Both the position numbers and the translations under genes were made by a program. A model generated the notes under the pieces. It saw only the letters and a list, made by a program, of their open reading frames with translations. It ran no database searches and had not been told where the DNA came from. This document shows, piece by piece, positions 11,001-21,862 of a DNA stretch of 64,000 bases (position 1 is the first letter of the stretch; every line of letters starts with the position of its first letter). Origin of the DNA: Pratylenchus scribneri (taxonomy: Eukaryota; Nematoda; Chromadorea; Rhabditida; Pratylenchidae); assembly GCA_030063045.1 (NCBI GenBank), contig JAQSEB010000034.1:1302001-1366000 (forward strand). The letters run 5' to 3'.

Positions 11001-14000
11001 AAAATTGGTTTAAACCGTTTAATACCCTTTAATTGTTGACCAAACCAAAATTGGGTTTAAACCGTTTAATACCCTTTAATTGCTGACCAAACCAAAATTG
11101 GTTTAAACCGTTTAATACCCTTTAATTGTTGACCAAACCAAAATTGGTTTAAACCGTTTAATACCCTTTAATTGTTGACCAAACCAAAATTGGTTTAAAC
11201 CGTTTAATACCCTTTAATTGTTGACCAAAACAAAATTGGGTTTAAACCGTTTAATACCCTTTAATTGCTGACCAAACCAAAATTGGGTTTAAACCGTTTA
11301 ATACCCTTTAATTGCTGACCAAACCAAAATAGCTTTAAACCGCTTAATACCCTTTAATTGTTGACCAAACCAAAATTGTGTTTAAACCGTTTAATACCCT
11401 TTAATTGTTGACCAAACCAAATTGGTTTAAACCGCTTAATACCCTTTAATTATATATTTGGTTTGGGAATGTAGGAAAAACCCTAATTAAACCAATATTA
11501 TACATTATTTATTCATTATAATTTACTAAATGGAACAATAAAACTAAATTAATTGTATTAATTTTTCAGCAAGCACAAGCGAATATGGCCGATCACCGGC
11601 ATTTGTTGAGTCCATCTGGCAGCAGTGGCATTCTCTCCTCCACGACCACCCTCCGACCTTGCCTTTTGGCCAATTCTGCTGCCACTTCATCCTCCTCCTC
11701 CTCTTCTTCCCCATCAATGACCGCCACCCTTCGAAGGCATTCCCAACCTCAACAACAACAAAATCAGCCAACCACTTCCGGCACAACAATGAATGGGCCA
11801 AGATTGAGAGAAGTGAGTGGAGGAAAATGAAGATTTTTGTAAATTTAAAATGGAAATATTGAATTTGCTACCGAAAAAATTGAATTCGACGAAAAATTTT
11901 CGTTTCGAACAATCATTTTTTTCCTGAGGCCATTAATTTGACCTTAAAAAATGCTTTGGATTAAGGGATTAAGGATTAATTTAAGATTAGTGCTTAATTT
12001 TCGGAGTATAAGATCTTAAAAAGCCTGATCTGGTCAAGTTATATGGCCTCAAAATTAGATAATTTATCAAAGCAAAAATATTTTTCGGCAAATTCAATGA
12101 TTTTTTTGGCAAAATAAATAGTATCCATATAAAATGAAAATTTTGCAGCAAAATGGAGGCCAACAGCAAGTTCATCATGTCCACTTCCGGAACAGTTCAT
12201 TTGGGATTGAGCCAAATGGGAATGGGGAAAAGGAGGCCGGTGATAAAGGACCGCCACGGCTGAATTTGTACAGGTAGAAATATGAGGAAACTGCTGCTTC
12301 GCTTTTTTGGCCTTATCTCAACAAGGAAGAAACCAATTTGGAAGGCGATATGCCATTCGAAAATCCTAAATGTCCTCTAAAAAATTGCTGAACTAATTTT
12401 TTGAAAATTAAATAATTTATAGAATAAACGGCTTTCTTTCAGTCAATTAGAATATTTGGATTTAATATAATAAAAGGCATATAACTATATTTTAAAGGAA
12501 AGATTTCATACAATTTAAATAGCCCAAATTGTAGAGAATATTTTGAGCTTTAAAATGCTATATCGCCTTCCAAAATTGGTTATTGCCTCGCTGAGATACG
12601 AATAAAAGAATGGACTGCGAATGAAATCCCTCATTTTGTAGCCAATCCCAGTGAATTTACCTGATTGATGCCTGAAGGCGCAATCAGCGCTTCAGATGGA
12701 AAGGAAGTCGCCCTTCCTTTTTCGATACAGTAGGGGGATAGGGCGGGCGAAAAGGAAGGCATCTTTCCCTCTTTGCGTTACAGTAGGATAAGAAGAAAGG
12801 AGATTGGGTGATTTAACCCAAGGATTTAATCAATCCAATTTCTGGCATCAATTTTTGGCCCATATCTCAGCGAGGTAATAGCCAATTTTGGAAAGCGATA
12901 TATCTTTGGAAAGCCGAAAGTGCCCTCTACAAAATAGCTTATTTAAATTATATAAATTTTGAAGCCTTGAAAAATAATATGTCTTTGAGTGTAATTAACT
13001 CGAATTTTTCTTATTGATTGGAGGAAAAGCCGTTTTTCTTACAAAATTTTTATGTATTCAAAAATTATAAATGCTGCATTAAAAAGTGCACTTTTAGGCT
13101 TTAAAATTATTTATTGCCTTCCAAAATTGGTTACATATTATATTGAGTTATAGTCGATAGAATATCCTAATAAGGACTCAATCGATGTATTTCAATTTCC
13201 AATAATAAAATGAATTGAAAAATTCTCTTTTTTTTTAGGACCAGTCAAATTATTGCCCAATTGCCGAGGGAACCACCGCCTGAATTGCTGGATGAGGAGG
13301 ATGAAAAGGGTGCTGCCAATTTCTTCATTGGACATATTCCACCGCCTCCAGGTCGTCGTCCCCCTTTGCCTCTTCCCAATTTATTTTGAAAATATTTTTT
13401 ACCCAAAAAGGTTGCATTTTTCGAAAAATTTTGTGTCGAAAAATTATCTTGGGCCATATAACTTGGCCATAACAAAATATTAATTCTTAAGAGATTTAGG
13501 GTTAGGTTTAGAATAAGATTTTTGCTTAATTTTCGGAGCATATGAATCTTACCTACTGATTTGGCCAATTATATGGCCCAAATTTTCAAAACGAAAAGCT
13601 TTCAACAAATTCAATTTTTTTCTGCATTTTAATATATCATATTTTTTCCTATTAAAAGCCTAAACTAGAGAAGGTCAGAAAAATAGAATCCCATGGGCTT
13701 CTAATAGAAAAAATTACACTTCCAAATTTATTAAATTTCCTCCCAATTTAAGCCCCAATGCCCCTGTCGCCAACATTGCCCTATGCCAATCGGCCATCGC
13801 CCTTTATATTCGGTGCCCACGGTTCATTCTCGCAACCGACCACACCAAGAAATGTGCAAAAAATGTTTGCCCCAGCCGAAATGGCCAATCCGCAACAATT
13901 CCAATTTGGTGGTGGCCAATTCAATGTGCCGCCCTCCTTCCATTCAAAGGGTGGTGGCCATCAAATAAATCGTCGACTTCAAATGGACCATATTTTACAT

Positions 14001-14078
14001 GGATTAAATGGAGAATTGGATGGAATAATCTATTCAGCAAGGGAAATTGGCAATGGTGGCGGAAATGGGCGAAGATGA
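8046..14078 (+). CDS. Tandem SAM-domain scaffold protein, Caskin-like
   Basis: Nine exons (8046-8487, 9092-9330, 9727-10089, 10115-10251, 10575-10860, 11570-11812, 12149-12273, 13239-13351, 13753-14078) join in frame to 757 residues. The N-terminal 350 residues are low-complexity (Gly/Ala, then Ser/Gln/Pro). SAM1 spans about 357-413 (EIFAEWLQRL, GYDLPTL, GITKPEDRKRL) and SAM2 about 431-489 (SIREWLPAIGL, EDIGVRKLGHIKRI). This back-to-back pair is typical of the CASK-interacting Caskin/ANKS1 family, whose SAMs polymerise in neuronal scaffolds. The tail is disordered and Pro/Ser/Gly-rich. No ankyrin repeats or SH3 domain were found upstream, so the protein is either a short form or has 5' exons I could not see. 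The final donor (CCAG|GTCGTC) is the least certain border. Introns carry families A, B, C and F. Confidence 0.82.
8650..8963. mobile_element. Family A MITE, copy 3
   Basis: In Caskin-like intron 1. Left arm GGCTATAACTCAACGAGGCA; right arm ends TTACGGCCAAAAGAATGG. Arms are well conserved. Confidence 0.9.
9374..9668. mobile_element. Family B palindromic MITE, copy 1
   Basis: Reference description of family B: ends read CTTGTCGCCGTTTATAATAA, then CTCATCAAGGATTGAACCAA, then a long arm with AAAGAGCAGACTTTTGGCTA and AATATTAATTTTATTTAAAT. The second arm is the reverse complement, so the whole ~330-bp unit is one imperfect hairpin without an ORF. This copy is in Caskin-like intron 2 and its right terminus is shortened. 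Confidence 0.85.
10915..11460. repeat. 46-bp minisatellite, about 10 units (family C, array 1)
   Basis: Tandem units of 46-47 bp, each built from AAACCAAAATTGG, TTTAAACCG, TTTAATACCC and TTTAATTGTTGACC, fill Caskin-like intron 5. Units differ by one extra G or by GCTGACC for GTTGACC. Flanking diverged TTTAAACC-rich sequence is also visible at 10290-10450 in the previous intron. Confidence 0.95.
11860..12115. mobile_element. Family F palindromic element, copy 1
   Basis: Reference description of family F: left end TGAGGCCATATAACTTGGCC with flanking TTTTTCGNCAAATTNAA; right end ...GGCCAAGTTATATGGCCTCA followed by AAAATAGATAATTTATC. The middle is derived from GGGTTTAGAGTTAGG-like sequence with TTAATTTTCGGAGTAT. 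Copy in Caskin-like intron 6. Confidence 0.7.
12304..12613. mobile_element. Family A MITE, copy 4
   Basis: In Caskin-like intron 7. With copy 5 it encloses a 230-bp non-family core (12620-12850), the composite arrangement also seen at 25630, 40757 and 53870. Confidence 0.85.
12620..12850. repeat. Composite-element core with hairpin
   Basis: Contains GATTGATGCCTGAAGGCGCA, then a purine-rich arm (AAAGGAAG...) and pyrimidine-rich partner (CTTCCTTTTT), TTACAGTAGGATAAGAAG and GAAAGGAGATTGGGTGA. The same order recurs at 62265-62385 (TGATTGATGCCTGAGGGCAC ... TAAGAAGAAAGGAGATGGGT). Confidence 0.65.
12852..13165. mobile_element. Family A MITE, copy 5
   Basis: Left arm GGCCCATATCTCAGCGAGGT; right arm degraded after TTCCAAAATTGGTTACATAT. 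In Caskin-like intron 7. Confidence 0.8.
13385..13620. mobile_element. Family F element, copy 2
   Basis: In the last Caskin-like intron. Left GGCCATATAACTTGGCCATA; right CCAATTATATGGCCCAAATT, with TTCGAAAAATTTTGTGTCGA outside the left end. Confidence 0.7.
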
Positions 14079-15015
14079 AAGGAAGAAAATGATAAGAAGA
14101 AATCAGAAGAATTACCGACGAGTTTATAAAATTGTGTATAACTTTTTGTTTACTGCCAATTTATTAGCCATTTTCATTCATTCCAATTCCAAATCAATAA
14201 CAAAACAACACAGAACAAAAAGGCATTTAATTAATTGCATTCAATTCTATCAAAAATTATGTTTGTCCCCGGTTTAAATTCACTTTTTTTTTATCTTCTT
14301 TTCCTCATATTCATTCGCAATATTTCTTCAATTTAATTCAATTTAAATTAATTAATTTTCCATTTTGATTAAAAGAAAACAATTTATAAAAAGTGCAAGC
14401 AAAATATTTCAATAAAAAAATATTTTTTTAAATTTATTCAATAAATAAACAAAAATTTAGAGTGAAAAATGTGCAAATAATAAAAGTGGTTATATTCCCA
14501 CATTTTGAATCAGACCATTTTTTAAATTTGTCCAAAGGAAATTGATTTTTTTTTACTTTTAGGGGACGTTTCACTAACCTGGGCCATTTTTTTGGCTAAA
14601 GCTCATCGAGGCATTGGCCATTTTGAGAAGGCGATATATGATTTGAAAGCTCAAAGTGTCTTCTACAATTTGGCATATTTTAAATTTTATTAAGTCCAAT
14701 TTTTAAAAAAGTTACATGCTCTTGTGTATAATATACCCAAATTTCCTATTTGAGTAAAGAAAAGCCGCTTATTCTGCAAACAATTTTGAGTTTTCAAAAA
14801 ATTAGTTAAGCCACTTTTTAGAGGAAATTTAGGGCTTTCGAAAGACATATCGCCTTCCAAAAATTGGTTACTTCTTTTTGAGTTATGAGTTATGACCAAA
14901 AAAATGGCCCAGATACTGAAATGTCTTGCTATTTCGTTGATATTTAGATTATACTCGCATAAAACCTAATATTATTATAGTTTTCAAAGAACAATTTATT
15001 CACTATTAAATTCAA
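14079..15015. other. Intergenic region between Caskin-like and methyltransferase genes
   Basis: AT-rich 3' flank (several AATAAA-like hexamers near 14395-14450) and a family A copy at 14586-14908. No gene seen. Confidence 0.6.
14586..14908. mobile_element. Family A MITE, copy 6
   Basis: Left arm GGCTAAAGCTCATCGAGGCA; right end TTTTTGAGTTATGAGTTATG shows a 7-bp duplication (GAGTTAT) not present in other copies. Confidence 0.85.
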
Positions 15016-15226
15016 ATGAATTTGGGCATTGAAGGTCACAACAATGATGGCAATGGGCCATTGGTCTTGGACGGAGCATTTGGCACATTGTTGGCTAATT
15101 TAGGCTTCAAAACTGAGGCAAGTGTCCATTCACCTTTAGGCCATTTTGTCTCATTCAGAATGACGATTTATGGAGTGGCGGTGCACTGATTGATGCTCCA
15201 GATTTGGTGCAGAAGGCTCATAAAAT
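15016..15226 (+). CDS. Duplicated/alternative 5' exons of homocysteine S-methyltransferase
   Basis: Two exons (15016-15117, 15159-15226) encode a second version of the enzyme's N-terminus: VLDGAFGTLLANLGF, then NDDLWSGGALIDAPDLVQKA. They parallel LLLDGGFGSQLEALGY and EIWSGGALVEAPNLVQK in the exon at 16878-17077. The small intron starts with a GC donor (ACTGAG|GCAAGT). The second exon ends ...AAAAT|GTATGT in the same phase as the downstream version, so it could splice to 17122 and give a 320-residue isoform. No remaining exons of an independent gene copy follow, so it is either an alternative first exon set or a truncated tandem duplicate. Confidence 0.65.
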
Positions 15227-15269
15227 GTATGTGAAAGATTTGGGGAATTTTGAAGGGAAATTGGCAGCA

Positions 15270-15425
15270 AAATAAAATTTACATAACTTGGCCAAATCAG
15301 ACTTCATTAAGATTCCTAACCTATCTAGCCTTATTAACCTTAAACTTATCCGGAGTCTTAAACTTAAATGCCTCAAAAATAAATTATTTTTCGACACGAA
15401 AAATTATAAGAAATTCATTCATTTT
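15270..15425. mobile_element. Family F element, copy 3
   Basis: Left CATAACTTGGCCAAATCAGA, right GCCTCAAAAATAAATTATTT. Shortened relative to other copies. In the interval between the two methyltransferase 5' ends. Confidence 0.55.
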
Positions 15426-15450
15426 ATATGTATTTTGATTATGGGTACAC

Positions 15451-15824
15451 CCCTATTCTGGGCGCAGGCCAACTGGGCGCGAGAAAGTTTGGCGTATTAA
15501 AACTTTTGAAGTATTTAACCTTTTCCAACAAATTCAATGTCATATTGAAGAGCTATATCTTAGCTATTGAATGGTATATAATTTAAAAAGATTGGTTTAA
15601 TTTTACTGGAAATATAACTTAGAAAATATATCTGATACCATTTTTCATCATTTTTTCTACATTTTTGGTCATAACTTTTTGAATTTTAAATCGATTAATC
15701 TGAAATTTTACATCATTTGATAGAGTTGATCGAGCTGCTTAATCTTATATTAAATTTATTGAAAATCTTTCAGTGCTTTTCGTATAATAGAGTCTTGCGC
15801 CCTGTTGGCCTGCGCCCAGTAGGG
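15451..15824. mobile_element. Single-copy TIR element with GC-rich ends
   Basis: Left terminus CCCTATTCTGGGCGCAGGCC followed by AACTGGGCGCGAG is the near reverse complement of the right terminus CTTGCGCCCTGTTGGCCTGC followed by GCCCAGTAGGG. The terminal repeats are about 33 bp around ~310 bp of AT-rich DNA without an ORF, so a MITE-like element of a different family. Confidence 0.75.
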
Positions 15825-15875
15825 ATGCTTCCTTTGATTATGGTCAAGAGGTTCAAGGCGACAGAAAATAAAGAG

Positions 15876-15948
15876 TTTCTGTAGCTGTGAATCGAACCTC
15901 CTGGATTGCACTAAAAAGATCACTTTGCCCATTTTACCACCAATTCAT
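15876..15948 (-). pseudogene. tRNA-like (Pol III) unit
   Basis: On the minus strand, box A TGGTAAAATGG (15939-15929) and box B GGTTCGATTC (15898-15889) are 41 bp apart. The putative anticodon loop contains CTTTTTAG (Lys-like). Acceptor stem does not pair. A T-rich stretch follows on the minus strand. Confidence 0.45.
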
Positions 15949-16514
15949 TGATCTAAAATAATCCTATGATTAATGGGAAAAATGATAAATATAATTTGCA
16001 TATTTCATGGCTAAAATGATGCTGATTTATATGAAAATGCGGCTATAATAATAAATTTTCATTTCCTTTTTCGCCTGGATTACATTACATTATTTTTTAT
16101 AATAAGGAAATTAGCCAAACCCCCAATCTGCTTTCAAATTCAAAACTTGATTAGCCAAACATTTTTGGAAAAATAATAATAAAAACTGGTTCATTGCGCA
16201 TAGACAAAATTGGGATTGCAAACTTTGCACCTTTCTTTTCTCCCCTTTCACATGAATTCCCCCCATCAATTGCAAAACAACCAATTTGCATCAACAAAAA
16301 GAATACACAATAAAAATGAAGCAAAACACAAAGAAAATAATAGGAATAAATTCAACCCAGATGGGTTTGCTTGCTGGGTCATCTCTCCTTCCCCATTTTC
16401 CAATTTCCATTTCATTAGTGCAAAGCAAAACAAATTTTTAGCATAATTTTTGGGCTCACATTTTCTCCCCATTTATCAATTATAAAATTATTTCGCTTAT
16501 TCGTTGATAAGGAT

Positions 16515-16760
16515 AATATTTAATTTGTCGAAATGGAATTTTACAAAAAAAACCTTTCGGGTCAAAAAATGATCTTTTTTGAGGACATTTAACTTGGCCA
16601 GAGGTCAGACTTAAGTTTCTATGTCCGAAAATCTAGCCCTAATCTTAACCTAACCATAAACTCTTTGTTATGGCCAAATTATATGGCCTCAAAAAAATAG
16701 ATAATTTATCGGCAAAAGTTATATTTTCCTTGAATAGCCCAATCCCCCATTTATCACCTT
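16515..16760. mobile_element. Family F element, copy 4
   Basis: Left TTGAGGACATTTAACTTGGC; right ATGGCCAAATTATATGGCCT. Just upstream of the downstream methyltransferase start. Confidence 0.65.
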
Positions 16761-16877
16761 TAAGTCCATAATTAGTCCTCCAATTATTCATTGATAAAAT
16801 AAATAAAGGTCCATTTCCATTTAGCACCTTTAAAGCCATAATAAATCATTCCAATTAAAATCAAATCAAAATCACTG

Positions 16878-18986
16878 ATGCCAGCCAATACCAATTTTCC
16901 CATCCCCAATCAACTTGCCCCCAAGGCCCTTCCCCAAATTCCACCTCAAGTGCTCCTTTTGGACGGGGGATTCGGTTCACAATTGGAAGCACTCGGTTAT
17001 CCCGTTGATCAGTCCGAAATTTGGAGTGGTGGTGCCCTGGTTGAGGCACCAAATTTAGTCCAAAAATGTCATCAAATGTGGGAAAAAATTATAAAATTAC
17101 ATATTCCCACCTTTTGTGCAGGTTCATTGATGCGGGCGCCGACATCATCGAAACGAATACCTACCATGTTTGCATCCCAAAATTGATGGAATCCAGGGGA
17201 TATAGCCGAGAGGAGGCGGATGCCCTCATTCAGGTAGATATTCCAGAACAGCCCAATTTAGCACCGTTTATAATAACTCGTCAAAGACGGAGCTTTTGAT
17301 AAATTTAGTGTCAAATTAAAGAGCAGACTTTTGGTATTTAATGGAATTTATTTTATTTAATTTAGTTCAAGATGGGATTGTCTTCAAAAAAATGATTTAA
17401 AATGACTAAAACTATGGATTAGCTAAATTTTCAATGATTTTTGCGCATATTTCCATCAATTTTGAAGCAATTTAAATAAAATTAATATCATTTGGATAGT
17501 CGAGAATTTATTCCCTAAATTAATATTAAAATTATCAAAATTGTTCTTTCGTTTTTCGTTGATGAATAAATTAAAACGGTGACAAGTTGGGGGAGTATTT
17601 CACAAAAAATCATCCTTTAATTATCCTTCCATTTTCAGAGAGCCGTCCAAATTGCACGTGAGGCAATTTCTGCCTCGGGTCGTTCCGTTCATTTGGTCGG
17701 TTCCGTGGGCCCTTATGCCACATATTTACGCGATGGTTCGGAATATACGGGAGAATATGTGAAGAAGGCGGATTTCAAAGAGCAGGCAAAATATTTTTAT
17801 AATCCATAATTTATTTTTTAGACAATCATTGACTATTATTTGGGCCAATCCCGGCCGTTGATCGCCGCCGGCATTCGTACCCTTGTTTTTGAGACAATCC
17901 CATCGCTGAAAGAAGTGGAATGTTTGGGCAAAGTATTGGACCAATTTGGACCGGAAATTCGCGCATGGGTGGTGAATAGTTGCGAGGATGGGAAAAGGAC
18001 AAGGAGTGGCGATTTATTCGCCGATGTTGTCAAATTGGCCAATTCAATGCAAAAGGCGAGTGAAATTTTGGAAAGAATCGAAGATTAAAATTAAAATGGT
18101 ATAAGGCGGAATTAAATGTTGTGAAACAAGCAAAGCGGATTATTTGGGGCAATTGTAAAACAGGCGGAATTATTTTGGGGCAATTGTAAAACAGGCGGAA
18201 TTATTTTGGGGCAATTGTAAAACAGGCGGAATTATTTTGGGGCAATTGTAAAACAGGCGGAATTATTTGGGGCAATTGTAAAACAGGCGGAATTATTTGG
18301 GGCAATTGTAAAACAGGCGGAATTATGTTTGGGGCAATTGTAAAACAGGCGGAATTATTTGGGGCAATTGTAAAACAGGCGGAATTATTTGGGGCAATTG
18401 TAAAACAGGCGGAATTATTTGGGGCAATTGTAAAACAGGCGGAATTATAACAGATGGAATAAAAAAGAGGAATTTAAAAACTAAATTTTAGTTTTTTTGC
18501 CCACCAATATAATTTATTATATATTTTTTTAAAATTTTTATTGTGTTGTCTTCAATTAATAATATATATTATATAGGTGGTGGCAATCGGAGTGAATTGT
18601 ACGGCACCTGAACATGTGACGGAATTGTTGGAGGAGGCAAATAAAACGGGAAATAGGAAAGCATTGGTCATTAACGAAATGAATTAATTTTAGTCAAAAA
18701 TATATTTCATTTTTGTTTATAGGTTGTCTATCCGAACAGTGGCGAAATTTGGAATCCCGAAAGTCAGCAATTCTATGGGCCAACCCAAATTGATATGTTC
18801 GTTTTTTTTGTCAATTTTTAATTTAATTTAATTTTCAATTTTTATTTTAGGATTGCTTCCCTCATCCCCCATTGGTATTCACTGGGTGCCCGAATATTCG
18901 GTGGTTGTTGCCGTGTGACGCCCGCGCATATTGCACAAATTGCAAAAGTTTGCGACAAATTGAAAGAGGGAAAAGAATTAATTTGA
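16878..18986 (+). CDS. Homocysteine S-methyltransferase
   Basis: Seven exons (16878-17077, 17122-17233, 17639-17785, 17822-18055, 18577-18666, 18723-18796, 18851-18986) give 330 residues, the usual size of single-domain S-methyltransferases (MmuM/BHMT-type TIM barrel). These transfer a methyl group from a donor such as S-methylmethionine or betaine to homocysteine, making methionine in the cytosol. Motifs: LLLDGGFG (about 26-33), GADIIETNTY (72-81), VFETIPS, GVNC with Cys239, and GGCC with Cys305/Cys306. The three cysteines are the Zn2+/homocysteine thiolate site, so the enzyme looks active. The methyl donor cannot be read from sequence. Introns 17786-17821 (36 nt) and 18056-18576 have GC donors (CAG|GCAAAA, AAG|GCGAGT). 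Intron 2 holds a family B copy and intron 4 satellite D. AATAAA follows the stop at 19022. Confidence 0.92.
17260..17591. mobile_element. Family B MITE, copy 2
   Basis: In methyltransferase intron 2. Starts CCGTTTATAATAACTCGTCA, ends AAAACGGTGACAAGTTGGG. Confidence 0.9.
18118..18450. repeat. 30/32-bp satellite, array 1 (family D)
   Basis: About 11 head-to-tail units of GGGGCAATTGTAAAACAGGC + GGAATTATTT fill methyltransferase intron 4. The first unit is degenerate and early units carry an extra T (TATTTTGGGG); one has the TATGTTT variant. No spacers are present. Confidence 0.95.
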
Positions 18987-19021
18987 TGAGAAATATGAAT
19001 GATAAAGCATTGATTTTCTAA

Positions 19022-19027
19022 AATAAA
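19022..19027 (+). promoter_or_regulatory. Polyadenylation signal AATAAA of methyltransferase
   Basis: AATAAA 36 nt after the stop codon, implying a very short 3' UTR. Confidence 0.6.
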
Positions 19028-19854
19028 ATTCAACAAATTAACATTTTATAAATGATTATGTAAAATAATCGAATTAAAAAAACACCATTTGTTTTCACAT
19101 TGAATTGCTATCATTTATTCCATAAAAGCCTCAATTCATTTTCTCAATTTTCCTCATTAATAGAGGAGAATAAAAGACAAAAGGGAAGAAAGGAATGATT
19201 TTCCTCCAGGCAAATAATGATTTTTGATTTGTATCTTCCTAACAAGTGAAAAATATACGATATACCATATTTTCCTTGTCATTTTTTACAGCTGTGGAAC
19301 TAGGGGCATTTTTTCTCCTTGCCACCTCTCCCCTAGCTCCTACTCCTACCCTTTTGAATTAATACCTCAAGTTATGGATATGATGGCCAATGTTTATATT
19401 TTATATATAATTTTAATATTTTTAAAAATCTATTTATCCACTGCCACCTTTTCTGCATGGCTAAATCCCTCACAGCTAAAATTCATTTCCCAATTGATGA
19501 ATTCCAATCCACTTTATCGGCATCCCGGGATCTTTATTAGCAAAATTGTTTTGTCTCTTTTTGATTAAATCTTTTACCCCCTTTTCCGCCTTGATTCGCC
19601 CTTGTCCATGCTCTTTCCCTTCATTTCTTTCAATAGCTTATTTCTCATTTCCCGCGAAATTATTCATTAAATTGAAGGCCAAAAAAGTAAAGTCTTTCAT
19701 GATTCGACACATTTTTCATCAATACATTGTCTCCCCTCTATTGAAATTTGATGCCGAAAAGAGTATAATTGCCGAGAAGATTATAATGGTTCAGAAATTT
19801 ATCCTAAACCCGTAAACCTTATATTGAAAACCATTTTATTATGATTTGGCTTTA

Positions 19855-20040
19855 GGTTTGGGTTTAATCAATTCTAATTTAGTTTTGAACAAAAATAGGT
19901 TTAAACCATTTAATAATACCCTTTAATTGTTGACCAAGCCCTAATAAAATTATATACCATTCAATGCGTTTTGACCAGCTTTAGCCAATGTGGGTATATG
20001 GCTTGTAAATGTAGGACAAACCTTCTTTAAATCATTATAA
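19855..20040. repeat. Family C element remnant
   Basis: Shares the family C flanks (GGTTTAATCAATTCTAATTT, then ATTCAATGCGTTTTGACCAG and TGTAGGACAAACC) but has only about one 46-bp unit (TTTAATTGTTGACC). Confidence 0.7.
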
Positions 20041-20767
20041 TTATTTTTCATTTTGCCCTCTTTTTTCTGCGTTGAATATTTAATCTATTTTCATCAATCC
20101 ATCGTTCCCTCTCGGAAATGATTTGCAAAAGTCAAATCCCCTCCACAATTTTTCCATGTGCTTTTTCTATGTTGACCACCCAATTTCCGATCCATTGTCG
20201 CCAACTGCTTCGACGGACAATAAGCCGCCTCCAATGCCCAATCCTTGCTAAACTAAACCCCCATCAATTCCCTTCAATCACAGCTCATCCCATCATTTTC
20301 CGCTTGATCATTCCCGCCGCCATTGTCGTCAATCGCACAAATCCCCGTCCTAGCCCAAAATCATTCCAGCCAGCCGAGAATTGTTGGTTATGGAGAACTG
20401 CTTGACCCAGCAACATTTTGCGCGGGAACAGCAGCAAAAACAATGGAACGGATTGGGGTGATCAGCCATTCATCCATTCAAATTGTGCGCGGTTTCCAGC
20501 GGGGGTAACGGCAATTCATTGAAGGAGGGTGGAGGGGGAACATCATTCGCTCAATTTAGCACCGAATTCAATCATCCACAAAAGCAAATTAATATCATCT
20601 TTCCTTTGCTCCTACTTTTTCCTTTGCAAATGGAGCGAGAATGAAAAGATGGGGGAGGACGCTTTTGAGTGGTAAAATAATGCGCAGTTGGAAATCAATT
20701 CGCAAGATTTCTATTGGGATCACTAGGCTTTGATTCACAGCTTGATTAGGATATGCCAAGACTTATC

Positions 20768-21097
20768 GTCTTTCATAATTAAACATCAAGAATGAAACCA
20801 ATTTTGATGATTTTAATAACAAATTAATGAGTCTTTTGGCTATCCAATAATATTAATTTTATTTAATTTGATTTAGAATTGATGAAATTATGCTCAAGAA
20901 ATTAAAATGACCTTTAATATGTATTCTCAAAATGTTCAATGGTTTTTTTTTGTGAATAATTCCATTAATTCTGAACCAATTTAAATAAAATTAATATTAT
21001 TTGATAGCCAAAAGTCTGCTCTTTAATTTGATACTAAAATCATCAAATTGGCTCCATCCTTGATGAGTTATTTATAAACAGCGAGGCGACAAGTTGG
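20768..21097. mobile_element. Family B MITE, copy 3
   Basis: Intergenic. Left terminus is degraded (TCATAATTAAACATCAAGAA); right ends GCGACAAGTTGGG. Confidence 0.85.
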
Positions 21098-21290
21098 GCA
21101 TATAGGGCATCTCCAATTCGGGAGCCCTTTGTGGTGATCGCTGGGCATTCGATTCTCAGTCAGTTTGGTCAGCCACCCAACCAAAACGCATCATTATTCG
21201 GAAGATGGTCCCCGGAGGGGTCGATGGGCGCAAAAAATGCCCAACATCTGCCTTCCTTCTTCCATCTTCATTCGTCCTCCTTTTTTCAGT

Positions 21291-21316
21291 CCCCCCCCCC
21301 CCCCCCCCCCCCCCCC
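21291..21316. repeat. Poly-C tract (26 nt)
   Basis: Uninterrupted run of C in otherwise AT-rich DNA. Confidence 0.95.
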
Positions 21317-21545
21317 AAATGTCCATCCATTCAATAATCCATTGCCCCGCCGGCGAAACCCAAGCCAACGACCTCAGAGACCAAATGTGAGTCGATTCAT
21401 TCATTCATCTGCCGTTGGATTGATTTTCCTTCGAGGACAAAGGCCGCGCAGAAGATGAGGAAGATGGGAAATGAGGGGGAAGAAGGAAGAATGATGAAGA
21501 ACGAAAAAGGCCGTTTCAATACCGCTATTTCAGTATTTGTGCTGT

Positions 21546-21862
21546 TCTTTTGGCCATATCTCAATAGGGAAGCAGCCAATTTTGGAAGGCGATATGCCTT
21601 TCGAAAGCCCTAAATACCCTTTAGAAAATGTCTTAATTTATTTTTTGAAAATTAAAAAAATAGAGGATTAAGCGGCTTTTCCTCTAATCACTCAGAAAAT
21701 TTGGGTTTATTACATACATACATTCAAAGACATGTATCTTTCTATAAAGTTGAATATAATAAAATTAAAATAGGCCACTTTTTAGAGGACATATTGGGCT
21801 TCCAAAAAGTATATCGCCTTCCAAAATTGACTATTGCCTCACGGTGCTATAGGCAAAAGAAT
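21546..21862. mobile_element. Family A MITE, copy 7
   Basis: Left GGCCATATCTCAATAGGGAA; right CTATAGGCAAAAGAATAGTC. About 570 bp upstream of the coiled-coil gene start. Confidence 0.9.
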
